Under the pieces are notes generated by a model. It was not told where the DNA came from and did not search any database. It worked only from the letters and a program-made list of their open reading frames with translations. A stretch of 64,000 nt of DNA from Vibrio sp. D404a. GTDB lineage: Bacteria; Pseudomonadota; Gammaproteobacteria; Enterobacterales; Vibrionaceae. Position 1 is the first letter of the stretch. Each line of letters opens with the position of its first letter. Positions 7,947 to 18,172 of this stretch are shown here, one piece after another. The stretch covers positions 62,001 to 126,000 of the forward strand of contig NZ_JAHGAJ010000022.1 of NCBI RefSeq assembly GCF_030248535.1. The letters run 5' to 3'. The translations under genes and the position numbers were made by a program.

Positions 7947-9113
7947 TTAGAAAAGGCTCGCGAAGAACAACTTGATGTGGTCAAGAATGCGCTTAAAGAA
8001 GCTGCCTTGTTCCACGGACTCAAGCGCCACCAAAGGCTGAGTTTGGATATCTTCACCGTCTACAGTGTAGTGAACCACACCCAGTGTTTGACCCTTTTCA
8101 ATCGGTGCTTTCAGATCCGAAGTTAGCTCAACCGATGCTGATAATTTCTTACCATCGGCTTTAGGCAAAGTAATGTATGTATCTTGATCAACACCCAACT
8201 TTAGCGTGTCTTTCTCACCAAACCACAGTTTTTCTTCTGAAATCTGATCGCCACTTTGATGTGGGTTTAGCGTATCGAAGAATCGGAAACCGTAACTTAG
8301 TAGCTGTTTGCTGTCGGACTCACGACCTTTAATGCTGCTAGCGCCCATCACCACCGCAATCAAACGCATCTCGCCTTGTGTCGCAGAGCTTGCCAAGCTG
8401 TAGCCCGCTCCAGAGGTGTAACCCGTTTTCATACCATCGACGTTCAAGCTTCTATCACGAAGCAAGCCATTACGGTTGTGTTGGGTAATGCCGTTGTAGC
8501 TGAACGAGCGTTCGCTGTATAAGCCGTATACTTCCGGTAAGTCTCGGATAATCGCACGGCCTAGCAGCGCAATATCATAAGGGGTTGAGTAAAGATCTTC
8601 CGCATCTAGACCGTGGGCATTGGCAAAGTGCGTGTTCTCTAACTTAAGAGACGCCGCCCATGAGTTCATCAAATCGACAAATGCGTCTTGAGAGCCCGCG
8701 ACATGTTCTGCGATAGCAACGCTGGCATCGTTACCCGATTGAATAATCAAACCGCGGTAGAGATCCATCATCGCAACATCAGTGTTGACCTCGATGAACA
8801 TCTTCGAAGAATCTGGGAATTTCTTTGCCCACGCATTCTCGCTGATTCTCACTTTATCATCCGCTGAGATGTTGCCGCGTTTCATCTCTTGCCCAGCCAC
8901 ATAGCTGGTCATCAACTTGGTTAAACTCGCTGGGTTTAATTTCGTATGAGCGTTATTTTCAACTAAGACTTCACCTGAGTTGAAGTCCATTAAGACATAG
9001 CCTTTTGCGCCTAAACTAGGGGGAGAAGGAACAATCGTTGGCGCTGCCATTACAGCATTACTCGCAGCCAATAAACCAAAAAGAGAAAGTGAATATTTAG
9101 CGAACAATTTCAT
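7947..9113 (-). CDS. dacA: D-alanyl-D-alanine carboxypeptidase, PBP5 type
   Basis: The 388-residue protein has an N-terminal signal peptide (cleavage near AMA/APT, about residue 24). All three penicillin-binding motifs are present: S63-L-T-K66 with nucleophile Ser63, S126-G-N128 and K229-T-G231. The C-terminal PBP5 beta domain ends in FKRILDHIKLFFASLF, an amphipathic helix that attaches such enzymes to the outer face of the inner membrane. It trims the terminal D-Ala from peptidoglycan pentapeptides and influences cell shape. DacC/DacD-type paralogues cannot be excluded without genome context. It is monocistronic, with its own terminator. Confidence 0.92.
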   Translation of the reverse strand: MKLFAKYSLSLFGLLAASNAVMAAPTIVPSPPSLGAKGYVLMDFNSGEVLVENNAHTKLNPASLTKLMTSYVAGQEMKRGNISADDKVRISENAWAKKFPDSSKMFIEVNTDVAMMDLYRGLIIQSGNDASVAIAEHVAGSQDAFVDLMNSWAASLKLENTHFANAHGLDAEDLYSTPYDIALLGRAIIRDLPEVYGLYSERSFSYNGITQHNRNGLLRDRSLNVDGMKTGYTSGAGYSLASSATQGEMRLIAVVMGASSIKGRESDSKQLLSYGFRFFDTLNPHQSGDQISEEKLWFGEKDTLKLGVDQDTYITLPKADGKKLSASVELTSDLKAPIEKGQTLGVVHYTVDGEDIQTQPLVALESVEQGSFFKRILDHIKLFFASLF

Positions 9114-9278
9114 TAGACTAAACCTGAGTTAACGTTTTGTTCAGTATAGCTAAATACACAAGAAAGACGCTGAAACTTTACGTTGCTTTACTCAAATGAA
9201 CCTTTAGTTACAAATTTCAACGAATAACTCGATTTGTGCTCGAATATTGAGTCAATATTATTGATTAGAGAAATACTT

Positions 9279-9851
9279 TTATCGATTAGGTATATCTCTA
9301 AATAACATATCGATAAAACTCGAAATACGCTGATCCATTTGGGAATGCGTTAAGCCACCTTGAATCCCAGATTGTGCGAGTGCTTGCCACTGTATTACCG
9401 CGCTATTTGGCAACAAGAAGACCACATATAACGACCCTTTCTCCGCCTTTTTGCCTTGTTCATTGTAAAAAGGAACACCCGTTGATAGGTTCAATTTATT
9501 CAAAATAGATTGATCACTAAGCTCCGATTCTTCTGCTAATCCAAAGCCAATCACCACGTCACCTTGCACACCGTTGGACGCCAATTGATAACCCTTTTTT
9601 GCAAGATGATTTTCTATGGCGGAACGAACAATATCGGTCACTTCCGTCTTATCGTAGTTTTTCGAAAGGTATGCTTGCTCAGAACTTGGGTGCCATAAAT
9701 ACGTCTGTACGCCCTGATTCATAAAGGTAAAATCACCACTCGTCACCACACCATAATCATGCTTTAACGGTACAGGTTCAGTTGTACATCCCACCAAGCC
9801 AACAGCCAAAATAGCACTCACCAAAAATTTGCTTAGAGTTTTATATTTCAT
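9279..9851 (-). CDS. DUF4136-like lipoprotein
   Basis: I place the start at ATG 9851, preceded by AAGGAAG eight bases upstream; an in-frame extension to 9902 adds an implausible N-terminus. The resulting 190 residues begin MKYKTLSKFLVSAILAVGLVGCTTE, a lipoprotein signal with Cys22. The mature part has the DUF4136 pattern: an early FxxYxT/W-like segment, a central DIVRSAIENHLAKKGYQL and GDVVIGFGLAEE, and a distal PNSAVIQWQALAQSG. Function is unknown; DUF4136 proteins are small envelope lipoproteins of many gamma-proteobacteria. It stands alone. Confidence 0.72.
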   Translation of the reverse strand: MKYKTLSKFLVSAILAVGLVGCTTEPVPLKHDYGVVTSGDFTFMNQGVQTYLWHPSSEQAYLSKNYDKTEVTDIVRSAIENHLAKKGYQLASNGVQGDVVIGFGLAEESELSDQSILNKLNLSTGVPFYNEQGKKAEKGSLYVVFLLPNSAVIQWQALAQSGIQGGLTHSQMDQRISSFIDMLFRDIPNR

Positions 9852-10012
9852 TTGTCGCTTCCTTTTCGATATATGTTCTACGATTGAATTCCACACCAAC
9901 ACATTCAGTAATTATATTAACAAAAAACCTTTTAAACGTTTGCGTAATCGCTAACCTTCACTTTCGCTCGTTTTGGGGCTTTTATCACAAAAAAAGGCTT
10001 GCTATAGTCAGC

Positions 10013-10120
10013 ACCAGTTAAACAAAACCAGACCATTCGAGGCACGGAGCTTCCTCAATAATCTCATGAAGAGAAGGATTGGTACCGACACTGTATCGGC
10101 AAAACTAAGAGGGTCCAACA
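10013..10120 (+). promoter_or_regulatory. Long 5' leader with possible structured RNA
   Basis: An extended -10 element (TTGCTATAGT) ends near 10009, so transcription may begin about 105 bases before the small membrane-protein gene. The leader contains CCGA...TCGG (stem around 10087-10101) and CTTCCTC...GAAGAGAAGG repeats that could fold. It ends in AGAGGG, a good ribosome binding site. I do not recognise any known riboswitch. Confidence 0.35.
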
Positions 10121-10375
10121 ATGGAATTTAATATGGTTGAAATTTTAGGTTACGCAGCATCTATTATGGTTGCGATTTCATTAACTATGAAAGACATCGT
10201 TCGCTTACGTGTTCTTAACTTTATTGGTTGTGCTCTCTTCACTGCTTACGGTGTAATGATTGACGCATGGCCTGTAGTAGCGACCAATGGTTTCATCGCA
10301 ATCGTAAACGTTTATTTCCTTGCTAAAATGCAAAAGGAAAAAAAAACGGAAGCGTTAAAAGCTGCTAAAGCCTAG
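10121..10375 (+). CDS. Small YgjV-like inner-membrane protein
   Basis: The 84-residue protein has three hydrophobic segments with the pattern GYAASIMVAISLTMKDIVRLR, NFIGCALFTAYGVMIDAWPVV and NGFIAIVNVYFLAKM. It then ends in a basic, Lys-rich tail. This matches half of YgjV-type proteins and resembles three-helix SemiSWEET half-transporters (family memory, not tested). AGAGGG lies 7 bases before ATG. It is preceded by a long leader and followed by a strong bidirectional terminator, so it is a single-gene transcript. Function is unknown. Confidence 0.75.
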   Translation: MEFNMVEILGYAASIMVAISLTMKDIVRLRVLNFIGCALFTAYGVMIDAWPVVATNGFIAIVNVYFLAKMQKEKKTEALKAAKA

Positions 10376-10390
10376 CACCCGAATCTGATA

Positions 10391-10426
10391 AAAAGCCCGA
10401 GCAATTCGCATTGTTCGGGCTTTTTT
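10391..10426. terminator. Bidirectional terminator
   Basis: AAAAGCCCGA...TCGGGCTTTTTT forms a strong stem with A and T tracts on both sides. It terminates the small membrane-protein gene on the forward strand and the diguanylate cyclase gene on the reverse strand; the latter's stop codon abuts the tract. Confidence 0.88.
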
Positions 10427-11922
10427 CATATACAGTGTTTAACGTGAGACAAACATTCAGGGTCAGCGCTTACGTAACACTGAGTATTGTTTCTCCCTGC
10501 TTCCTTAGCTTGATAAAGCGCAGCATCCGCTTTCTCTATGATATTTTCTATCCCTTGCTCTAATGGTGCGTGGCAACATCCAGCACTGATGGTGATCTCT
10601 CTACACAAGCCTTGAACCTTAGCTACATCAATCCTTATCGCCTCTGCTAATGCCACGAGTTGTGATTCATTACAGTCGAAAGTTACCACAACAAACTCTT
10701 CACCACCGTAGCGTGCAATCAATCGGTTTGCCGTCTCAAACTCTTTCAACTTCAGCGCAACGGCTTGAATCACCTTATCGCCTTGAACATGACCAAAATC
10801 ATCGTTAACACGCTTGAAATGATCGATATCAAGCAAGATAGCCCCAAGATTCGCAATAGATACCTGATCGTTTTGTACTCTCGCTTTGAACTGCTCCATA
10901 AAGCTTCGACGACTGTTGATTCCGGTCAGATAATCAAGGCTCGCTAGCTCAAGCATTTTCTGGTGCCGATTCTTTAGATATAGAACCAACACGGAAATGA
11001 TGGCTAGCAAACTGACAAACAGAGCCAGAAGACTCACAAACAGCAAGCTGTGATTCTTTTTTAACTCTTGTTCAGAAATACCAGCGACGATAACCCAATT
11101 CAGATAAGGGTAGAACTTGTAGAAGATATTCTTAGTTGCTACGCCAGATTCGTTTTGCAGATCAAACTTGACGTGTCCTTCTCGTTTATTCAGAACTTGT
11201 TCAATAAAGCTCTTAGACGTCGACTCAACAACGGAATCGAAGGCACGATTATCGAACTTGTTTTGAAGGATACGCTGGCCATGAAGGTCGACAATATAGA
11301 TGTAGCCGCTCTCCCCGTACGCGTATTTGCTCAACTTCTCTTTCAATTGAACCTGATCAACAAGAAACATGAGTTCATCTTTATAAGTGGAAGCAACTAA
11401 GGTATTACCACTAGGGAGTTTTCTTGAATACGCCACTTTCGCCCTTAATCCAGCTTCATGAGGGTTGGCATGGTAATACTGCGAAATCCCTTCTTTAAGC
11501 TCCAACTGTCGCTGGATATGCGCTATTTGTGACCTGTCCTGACCTTGTAAAAATGGATGATATAGGTGAACGCCTTCAGGAGAGATCAAATAGAGATAGC
11601 CGGACTGCCCCACTTTTAATGTATTGGCTAAATCGGCCAGTTGTTCATGTTCCGGCAACTGATTATGACTTTCAACGTAGGAATGAGCAGTATCAATAAC
11701 TCCTTTCAGGTAGGTTTTAATCGCTTCGTTTACTGTCGTATCGACAATGTCATAACTTGCGTTAACGATAGTATTAAAAAAGACTTGGTTTGATTCTAAT
11801 AGCGCTTCTTTAGTGCGATTAAACTGAATTGCAGACAACACCAAAGAGACCATGGCGAGTCCAATTGAAACATTAAGAATGTATTTGCGTCTGACTTTCA
11901 AAGCTACCCCATACGCCCTCAC
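10426..11922 (-). CDS. Diguanylate cyclase with periplasmic Cache sensor domain
   Basis: The 498-residue protein has a transmembrane helix near residues 13-32 and a periplasmic double-Cache-like region (about 35-285; VGQSGYLYLISPEGVHLYHPF and YGESGYIYIVDLHGQRIL are paired Cache signatures). A second helix follows near 290-315, then a GGDEF domain at about 325-485. The active-site motif is GGEEF within ARYGGEEFVVV, so cyclic-di-GMP synthesis is expected. No EAL domain is present. The start is GTG; an in-frame TTG eight codons on is an alternative. Double-Cache domains usually bind small amino acids or organic acids. Confidence 0.88.
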   Translation of the reverse strand: MRAYGVALKVRRKYILNVSIGLAMVSLVLSAIQFNRTKEALLESNQVFFNTIVNASYDIVDTTVNEAIKTYLKGVIDTAHSYVESHNQLPEHEQLADLANTLKVGQSGYLYLISPEGVHLYHPFLQGQDRSQIAHIQRQLELKEGISQYYHANPHEAGLRAKVAYSRKLPSGNTLVASTYKDELMFLVDQVQLKEKLSKYAYGESGYIYIVDLHGQRILQNKFDNRAFDSVVESTSKSFIEQVLNKREGHVKFDLQNESGVATKNIFYKFYPYLNWVIVAGISEQELKKNHSLLFVSLLALFVSLLAIISVLVLYLKNRHQKMLELASLDYLTGINSRRSFMEQFKARVQNDQVSIANLGAILLDIDHFKRVNDDFGHVQGDKVIQAVALKLKEFETANRLIARYGGEEFVVVTFDCNESQLVALAEAIRIDVAKVQGLCREITISAGCCHAPLEQGIENIIEKADAALYQAKEAGRNNTQCYVSADPECLSHVKHCI

Positions 11923-12037
11923 TACCAGCAGTGTCGTTTTACGTTATAAGCAGCGTGTTTTATATCATAAACAGTAGGGGGTATGTATTACGGGATTACC
12001 TACGAAAACGTTTGGTTCATCGATATGTGACCAAGAC

Positions 12038-12070
12038 CAAAAACGCCACACTGATAATATCAGCGTGGCG
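12038..12070 (-). terminator. Terminator after chitinase (reverse strand)
   Basis: CGCCACACTGAT and ATCAGCGTGGCG pair with one mismatch; the reverse strand continues into GTTTTTGG. It lies 68 bp beyond the chitinase stop codon. Confidence 0.8.
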
Positions 12071-12137
12071 AATTATTATTTTATAAATATATGCTTGGTA
12101 ACTATTTTTTCTCAAATTCGAGAACTAACATCACACT

Positions 12138-15100
12138 TTATTGACAGACGACAGTCCAGCTGCCGTCACTGCCCGGCTCAGAACTTGTCCACCAGTTAGC
12201 TTGGTAAATGCTGCCGTTGTGTACCACTTGGTCACCCGTGTTTGCATGGCTTGGGTTACCGGCCCAATCTTTCTGTGGCAGATCTGGGTACACTGTTAAG
12301 CCTGCAGTATCACAAGTACCAGGGGTTGTGCCACCATCGCCTGGGTTACCGCCACCAGAACTGATATCACCTAAAGGTAAATCTGGTTGTTCAAAGCTGA
12401 AGGCATAATCGACACCACCTACGTTAACGGCATAGTTTGCAGGGCCTGAAATTGGTAAGTAATACACCATATCCAGCTCATACACACCACCAGCAGGCAG
12501 CTCTTTCCATGCAGGTAATGTAAAGGCCACGCGGTGCATAGTACCGTCTAATCCACCGATGTTATCCGCACGAGTATGACCCGAAGCAATCACGGTCAAA
12601 CCACCACCAGATTGATCTTTCGCGTTGTCTGGTGCAGATACTGGAATATCGAACTGGAACTCAGTACCGCCGGGCAGTGCTTGACCCGTGTTGTTCGTGA
12701 ACGTGATCTTAGGGTTAATTGGGTAGTTTTGGTCACCGACTTTAAAACCACCAACCGAAACTGCAATGTCGAGCGCTTCTGTAGGAATTGCGCCAGTCGC
12801 GACTTTGTTTCCATATGGCGTTGCTGACTTAAACTTATCGTAGATAGCTTTAGTCATTGTGTTACCCATATGGAACTCACCATTACCGCTGTTACACGCT
12901 TGCTCTGTGGTATCAACCGTTGTGCGGTTATCACCTGCATCAAGTACATAACAGTTGTAGTCGCCAGCCAGTTCCCAGAACATGATGCCGCCGATTTCCT
13001 TATCGATAACGTAGTCCGCTTTCACATTGATTGATTCTTTATCTTCCGTAGAAAGGAACACGCCTTTTTCAGCATTCCATAACCAAGGTGCAACCGCCAC
13101 GCTGTCGTAGTTACGCGTGTAAGTCCCTCTTAAAACATCCGTTGGATCGTTGACAGGATCAAGCTTGTAAGCATCCGCATAAGAACCCCAAATGCCTTTC
13201 TCTAGGTTCTTCGCATGCCACATTGGGTTCGAACCTGCGCCCATTTCGTTTCCTTTAGGGTCGGTATCATGCCACATGTTATCGATACCAATCGCACCGT
13301 GACCACAGTTGTTCTTCTCGCCTTCACCTGTACCAGCGGCACATTCAGATTGGTTAGGCAGTGCAGCTCGGCCCCAAAGACCATTTTCACCACCCGTTAC
13401 ACCCTGCCAACCACGCGTGTAGTACGGCACACCGATGTTAATACGACCCGCTGGCATTGAACCTCGGAAGTAATGGTAAGCCCAATCCGTATTCAAGTAG
13501 CCAATACCGCCATACGCCGCTGTATCGTATACATTCCACTGTGCTAGCTCTGAATCTTTACCTGTATCGAACAAGGCAGCGTTATGACCAACGTGGTCGT
13601 TCCAAGCACCGTGAAGGTCGTAAGACATGATGTTCACGTAATCAAGATATTGAGTGACATCGAATGTTTCCATACCGCGCAACAGGTAACCAGAAGAAGG
13701 TGCCGCGATAGTTAACATGTAGTGATTGCCATCTTCAGCAGACGCCACATCAAGCTTCTCACGCAGTACTTTCATCAGTACTTGGTATGAAGCCCATAGG
13801 TACTGACGACGTGGTTCCATAAAGTCTTTGTCGTACGGGTTACCCGCACCAGCCATTGAGGTTGGGTACTCATAATCGATATCTAGGCCATCGAATTGAT
13901 ACTTACGCAGCATTTCAACCGCTGACGTCGCGAATGTTTCGATGCCTTGATGGTTAATAGAGCCATCAGCATTGGTCGTCATCGTGTAGAAACCACCATC
14001 AGCTACACGGCTGCCGTCTGTTGCAAAGTGACCACCAGTCTCAGCCCAACCACCAATTGAGATTAGTGTTTTAACACCGTGTTTTTTCTTGGCTGTAGCG
14101 AGCGCACCAAAGTGACCTTTAAAGCCTAACGCAGGGTCAACCTCTACGCCCGGCCACTCTTTCCCTACCGCAGCATTATTTGGATCATTAACATCACCAA
14201 CGTTCACTTTGCCATCCGAACCGATGCTCACGAACGCATAGTTAATGTGTGTGAGTTGTTCCCAAGGAATGTCATTCACTAAGTAAGCCGCTTGAGGGTC
14301 GTCTCCTGCACGCCAGCTGGTGAAGTAACCAATCACACGACGAGGGTGATCCGCGCCCATTTTCTCACGGCCTTCATCGTCGTAGATCGTACAGTAAGGA
14401 ACATCGACACCTTGCGTTTGATACAAGCCATCAGGACGACATGTACTCACCGTTGGAGCACCATTCACCTTCAAAGAAGCCAACGCTGAATCCGTTGTTG
14501 CACCTTGATCGTCGGTCGCTTTGGCGTAAACAGACAAAGTACCCGCTTGAGTGGTTGTGTAGTCAAGCGTGTACGGGCTTGTTGCAGCCGTTCCAACTAA
14601 AGAACCGGCCACATAAAAATCGACTTTATCAACCGTACCATCACTGTCGGCAGCCGTTGCAGTGAGTGTTACCAAGCCACCCACATCAACAGAGGCCGCA
14701 GAAAGTGCGACTGATACCGTTGGTGCTTCATTACCAGGTTGCAATGAATCAACAGAAATGGATACCGCACTTGCGACACTCGCTGCGCCTTCATTGTCTG
14801 TCGCGACAACCGATACCTGATGGTTACCCGATGTTGCAGCCCAAGCCGCTTCAAATGGTGCCGCTGTCACTACTGCAACCGAAGAACCATCGACAAAGAA
14901 TTCTACTGAAGCAACACTGCCATCAGCATCAAGTGCCGTTGCACTTAACACGACATCATCACCCTCAACGATCACGTCCGATGCAGTAGGTGCTGTTAAC
15001 GAAGCTGTCGGCGCTTCATTTGGTGTACCGCCCCCAGAGCCGCTGCACACATCGACTTCCTTCCATTGCGCGAAGTCACCTTCAAACTCGCTTGGGTTGT

Positions 15101-15302
15101 TGTTCTGATTCCAATAGTTTGCTTTGTACGCGCTACCGGCATGAGCGACTTGATCACCGCCAGTATAAACCGTTGCTGAATCCCACTTTTCTAGTGTGGA
15201 ACAATCGACAGCCGCATAACTGTTAAATGCCATAAGACACGATGCGGTGAGGGTACTGAGTGTAAAAACCTTCTTGGCCACTCTTCCTTGGTTTAGGTGC
15301 AT
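12138..15302 (-). CDS. Secreted multidomain GH18 chitinase
   Basis: This 1054-residue enzyme has a signal peptide (about 1-31) and a CBM5/12-type chitin-binding module (about 32-88; [25 protein letters not shown]). Two bacterial Ig/PKD-like repeats follow (about 97-186 and 193-281), then a GH18 barrel (about 315-815). The barrel has SIGGW at 415-419 and DGLDIDYE at 471-478, with Glu478 the expected acid catalyst. After it come a beta-rich ChiC-type domain (about 850-975) and a second CBM5/12 at the C-terminus. It hydrolyses chitin outside the cell. AAGGGAT lies before the start. It is monocistronic and divergent from a BCCT transporter. A decayed chitobiase fragment lies 9 kb away. Confidence 0.93.
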   Translation of the reverse strand: MHLNQGRVAKKVFTLSTLTASCLMAFNSYAAVDCSTLEKWDSATVYTGGDQVAHAGSAYKANYWNQNNNPSEFEGDFAQWKEVDVCSGSGGGTPNEAPTASLTAPTASDVIVEGDDVVLSATALDADGSVASVEFFVDGSSVAVVTAAPFEAAWAATSGNHQVSVVATDNEGAASVASAVSISVDSLQPGNEAPTVSVALSAASVDVGGLVTLTATAADSDGTVDKVDFYVAGSLVGTAATSPYTLDYTTTQAGTLSVYAKATDDQGATTDSALASLKVNGAPTVSTCRPDGLYQTQGVDVPYCTIYDDEGREKMGADHPRRVIGYFTSWRAGDDPQAAYLVNDIPWEQLTHINYAFVSIGSDGKVNVGDVNDPNNAAVGKEWPGVEVDPALGFKGHFGALATAKKKHGVKTLISIGGWAETGGHFATDGSRVADGGFYTMTTNADGSINHQGIETFATSAVEMLRKYQFDGLDIDYEYPTSMAGAGNPYDKDFMEPRRQYLWASYQVLMKVLREKLDVASAEDGNHYMLTIAAPSSGYLLRGMETFDVTQYLDYVNIMSYDLHGAWNDHVGHNAALFDTGKDSELAQWNVYDTAAYGGIGYLNTDWAYHYFRGSMPAGRINIGVPYYTRGWQGVTGGENGLWGRAALPNQSECAAGTGEGEKNNCGHGAIGIDNMWHDTDPKGNEMGAGSNPMWHAKNLEKGIWGSYADAYKLDPVNDPTDVLRGTYTRNYDSVAVAPWLWNAEKGVFLSTEDKESINVKADYVIDKEIGGIMFWELAGDYNCYVLDAGDNRTTVDTTEQACNSGNGEFHMGNTMTKAIYDKFKSATPYGNKVATGAIPTEALDIAVSVGGFKVGDQNYPINPKITFTNNTGQALPGGTEFQFDIPVSAPDNAKDQSGGGLTVIASGHTRADNIGGLDGTMHRVAFTLPAWKELPAGGVYELDMVYYLPISGPANYAVNVGGVDYAFSFEQPDLPLGDISSGGGNPGDGGTTPGTCDTAGLTVYPDLPQKDWAGNPSHANTGDQVVHNGSIYQANWWTSSEPGSDGSWTVVCQ

Positions 15303-15753
15303 GTTTGCTATCCCTTAAGTTGTTGTTTCAAGTTATTTAATTCAAGTCGCAAGATCACGACCACTTAAATCTCTTCGCAAAACAACTGTAGGTAACAAAG
15401 ACAATTTCGCACCCTAAACATTCCCTATTTATAAAATGACTCGCATTTATTTGCTGACACTATGCAACCACTCGACACTTATTTTGCACCGACAACTAAT
15501 ATTAAATTTATTTCGGAAAGCTAAAAAATAGACAGTCAAAACACACTTTACCCATACTACCTACAAGGACAAGATGCCCCTAAAGTAACCAAAAAGTAGA
15601 GATTTATAGATTGAATGGATTTCTTTTTGGAATTCGCCGACTTTCTGGTGATAGATGTGTTAGTATCTGCGACTTTTTTGACGAACCTCACATTTTCAAA
15701 GGGAGATGTGCGGGAAATACACGGGCTTCACGGCCAAATATAGCGAAGAAATA
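15303..15753. other. Intergenic region between chitinase and BCCT transporter
   Basis: The region carries both divergent promoters. It is AT-rich, and I see no recognisable hairpin, repeat or additional gene. An in-frame upstream ATG for the transporter exists at 15706 but is judged less likely. Confidence 0.4.
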
Positions 15754-17340
15754 ATGTCTAACTTGACGCAAGTCGCCAACGAAAACATCAACGCAGAATC
15801 TACTTCTATCAATTTCACTAAAGCCCAATCTCTGGGTGAAAAGCTAGAACTTGGAAATCCAGTGTTCTGGCTCAGCGGCAGTTTTTTAACTCTCTTTGTC
15901 GTTCTCGCTTTTACCAACACTTCAGCCTTATCTGAACTGGTTAACATCGGTTTTAGCTACTCAACTCAATGGTTCGGTGCTTACTGGCAAGTGCTATTGC
16001 TGCTCAACTTTATTCTCGGTTTAGTGTTAGCATTGGGCCGTACAGGTCAGGTTCGTTTAGGACAGCTTGCCCTACCAGAAATGTCTACATTCAAGTGGAT
16101 GTCGATTGTTCTTTGTACCCTACTCGCCGGTGGTGGCGTATTCTGGGCTGCTGCTGAACCTATCGCCCACTTCGTCTCTGCTCCGCCTTTGTACGGTGAA
16201 GCTGATCCACAAGCAATGGCGTTTAACGCACTTTCACAGTCTTTCATGCACTGGGGTTTTCTTGCTTGGGCGATCTTAGGCGGTTTATCTTCTATCGTAT
16301 TGATGCACTTACATTACGACAAAGGGCTGCCTCTAAAACCTCGTACTCTGCTTTACCCAGTTCTGGGTGATAAAGCCATTAACGGGTGGATTGGTAACGT
16401 GGTTGACGCGTGCAGTATTGTTGCAGTAGCTGCTGGTACGATTGGCCCTATCGGTTTCCTTGGACTTCAAATTAGCTACGCACTGAGCGAATTGTTCGGG
16501 TTTGCCGACAACTTTGCGACACAAAGCGTGGTTATCCTGTTTGCTATCGCGATGTATACACTGTCTGCATTAAGTGGCGTCAGTAAGGGCATCCAACTAG
16601 TCAGCCGTTACAACATCATCTTGTCTGTATGCTTAATTGGCTACATCCTTGTTGTGGGCCCAACGCGCTTCATCGTCGACGGTTACCTGCAAGGTATGGG
16701 CGAAATGATTGATAACTTCATCCCTATGGCGCTTTATCGCCAAGATACAGCGTGGTTAGGTGGCTGGACAGTATTCTTCTGGGGTTGGTTCTTAGGTTAT
16801 GGCCCGATGATGGCGATTTTCATTGCTCGCATTTCCCGTGGTCGCACTATTCGCCAAATGATCGTGTCTATCAGTATCGTTGCTCCATTGGTAACCTGCT
16901 TTTGGTTCAGTATCGTTGGTGGTAGCGGTTTAGCGTTTGAGTTGGAAAACCCTGGTGTGATTTCTAGTGCGTTTGAAGGCTTTAATCTTCCGGCTGTATT
17001 ACTGGCTATCACTGCACAACTGCCATTTCCGACTCTGATTGCGATACTGTTCCTTATCCTGACCACCACGTTCATCGTAACGACAGGTGACTCAATGACC
17101 TACACCATCAGTGTGGTTATGACAGGCACCACAGAACCAAACGCAGCGGTACGCACCTTCTGGGGCATCATCATGGGTGCCGTAGCCATTGCGCTTATCT
17201 CAATGGGCTCTGGCGGTATATCTGCGCTACAGTCGTTCATTGTTATTACTGCCGTTCCTGTATCATTCATCTTACTACCATGTTTATGGCATGCACCTAA
17301 GATCGCGACACAGATGGCAAAAGAGCAAGGTATCGCTTAA
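15754..17340 (+). CDS. BCCT-family transporter (betaine/choline/carnitine type)
   Basis: The protein has about 528 residues and about twelve hydrophobic segments. It contains the BCCT signature region GGWTVFFWGWFLGYGPMMAIFIARISRGRTIRQM and an early AAAEPIAHF motif. The start at 15754 (MSNLTQVANENIN) avoids an unlikely 16-residue N-terminus from 15706, although neither ATG has an ideal ribosome binding site. Such carriers import quaternary ammonium compounds, often as osmoprotectants in marine bacteria. The long osmosensory C-terminal tail of BetP is absent. Substrate is undetermined. A strong terminator ends it. Confidence 0.88.
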   Translation: MSNLTQVANENINAESTSINFTKAQSLGEKLELGNPVFWLSGSFLTLFVVLAFTNTSALSELVNIGFSYSTQWFGAYWQVLLLLNFILGLVLALGRTGQVRLGQLALPEMSTFKWMSIVLCTLLAGGGVFWAAAEPIAHFVSAPPLYGEADPQAMAFNALSQSFMHWGFLAWAILGGLSSIVLMHLHYDKGLPLKPRTLLYPVLGDKAINGWIGNVVDACSIVAVAAGTIGPIGFLGLQISYALSELFGFADNFATQSVVILFAIAMYTLSALSGVSKGIQLVSRYNIILSVCLIGYILVVGPTRFIVDGYLQGMGEMIDNFIPMALYRQDTAWLGGWTVFFWGWFLGYGPMMAIFIARISRGRTIRQMIVSISIVAPLVTCFWFSIVGGSGLAFELENPGVISSAFEGFNLPAVLLAITAQLPFPTLIAILFLILTTTFIVTTGDSMTYTISVVMTGTTEPNAAVRTFWGIIMGAVAIALISMGSGGISALQSFIVITAVPVSFILLPCLWHAPKIATQMAKEQGIA

Positions 17341-17376
17341 TACCGAAGCCAATTTATTTAAGCTTATTGTCTCGAA

Positions 17377-17416
17377 TAAAAAAGCCACTCAAGTGATTCA
17401 CCTGAGTGGCTTTTTT
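17377..17416. terminator. Bidirectional terminator after BCCT gene
   Basis: AAAAAAGCCACTCA...TGAGTGGCTTTTTT forms a long, almost perfect stem around GTG-ATT-CAC. It also ends the reverse-strand transcript whose last gene stops at 17453. Confidence 0.9.
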
Positions 17417-17452
17417 GTATTGGTTCCATTGTTTCAGCGTCAGAAACTAGTA

Positions 17453-18154
17453 CTAAGCATACTTAATGAAGGCTTGAGTTAACTGCTGAAAAAGTGAGTC
17501 TACGCTAGGCAGAGGCTTCACATGCTCAGACAACAGAGTATGAACATGTGGGTCTACTACGGTTGGATTACCGCAGATTTGATTATAAAAATTAACGGGC
17601 GCAACACTGCTCTCTAAGTCGACATCTAACAAAATACAGGCTTGCGAAAGGACTATTTGACCGCCACCGCGTTTAAGCAAAACACGCTGAGCCGTACCTA
17701 CTATTTTCTGTTTGTTGATATTGAGGTTGTAGTCGCCATCACAATAAGAGCCGGGAGTCGCATGCACATCCACATCGACGCCCAAGTCTTTAAAAAACAG
17801 AGTTAAGACATTGCATAGATGTAGATACGCTTTTTTGATGTCGTAGGCTTCATTACTAGGCCAATGATAAATATGCGATAGGTTAATAATCCCCGGCAAC
17901 TGGGGGACGGGAGCGCCACCTGTTTTTCGCGAAGAGAGTTGCCAACCTTGCGCCTCAAGTTGTTTTCGAGACTCTAAGGTTACTGGCCACTTTTTACCTG
18001 AAGGCAAAACGAGTGTCGGCGCTTTTGCTTGCCACAACAACAAGGCTTGTCCAATCTCACCAGATTGAATTTGCTGCAGTAGCTCATCTTCTTTTTCAAA
18101 CGCACGATCAACATCTATGTGCGGGTAACGTACAAGTTTATTCGTTAACTTCAA
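17453..18154 (-). CDS. Lipoate-protein ligase A-like protein (BPL/LPL fold)
   Basis: The protein has about 234 residues with the biotin/lipoate ligase fold: RKTGGAPVPQLPGIINLSHIY corresponds to the RxxGGGxxxHDxGxxN loop, and KQKIVGTAQR supplies the catalytic lysine region. It may attach or transfer lipoyl/octanoyl groups. The RRxSGGG loop is altered (KTGGAPV, with no His-Asp), so activity may differ from classical LplA. I chose TTG at 18154 because GAGGAA lies seven bases upstream; an in-frame TTG at 18172 abuts the previous gene's stop without a site. It is probably co-transcribed with the GNAT gene before it. Confidence 0.72.
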   Translation of the reverse strand: MKLTNKLVRYPHIDVDRAFEKEDELLQQIQSGEIGQALLLWQAKAPTLVLPSGKKWPVTLESRKQLEAQGWQLSSRKTGGAPVPQLPGIINLSHIYHWPSNEAYDIKKAYLHLCNVLTLFFKDLGVDVDVHATPGSYCDGDYNLNINKQKIVGTAQRVLLKRGGGQIVLSQACILLDVDLESSVAPVNFYNQICGNPTVVDPHVHTLLSEHVKPLPSVDSLFQQLTQAFIKYA

Positions 18155-18172
18155 TGCACTTTTCCTCTGCAA

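Noticed and set aside
10013..10120. Known riboswitch in the leader before the YgjV-like gene
   Set aside because: The sequence was compared by eye with cyclic-di-GMP, fluoride, ZTP and mini-ykkC patterns and matches none of them convincingly.
12596..15226. Several reading frames of 60-107 codons overlapping the chitinase gene
   Set aside because: They overlap a clear 1054-residue chitinase with intact domains, have no ribosome binding sites and have implausible compositions; they are shadows of its codon use.
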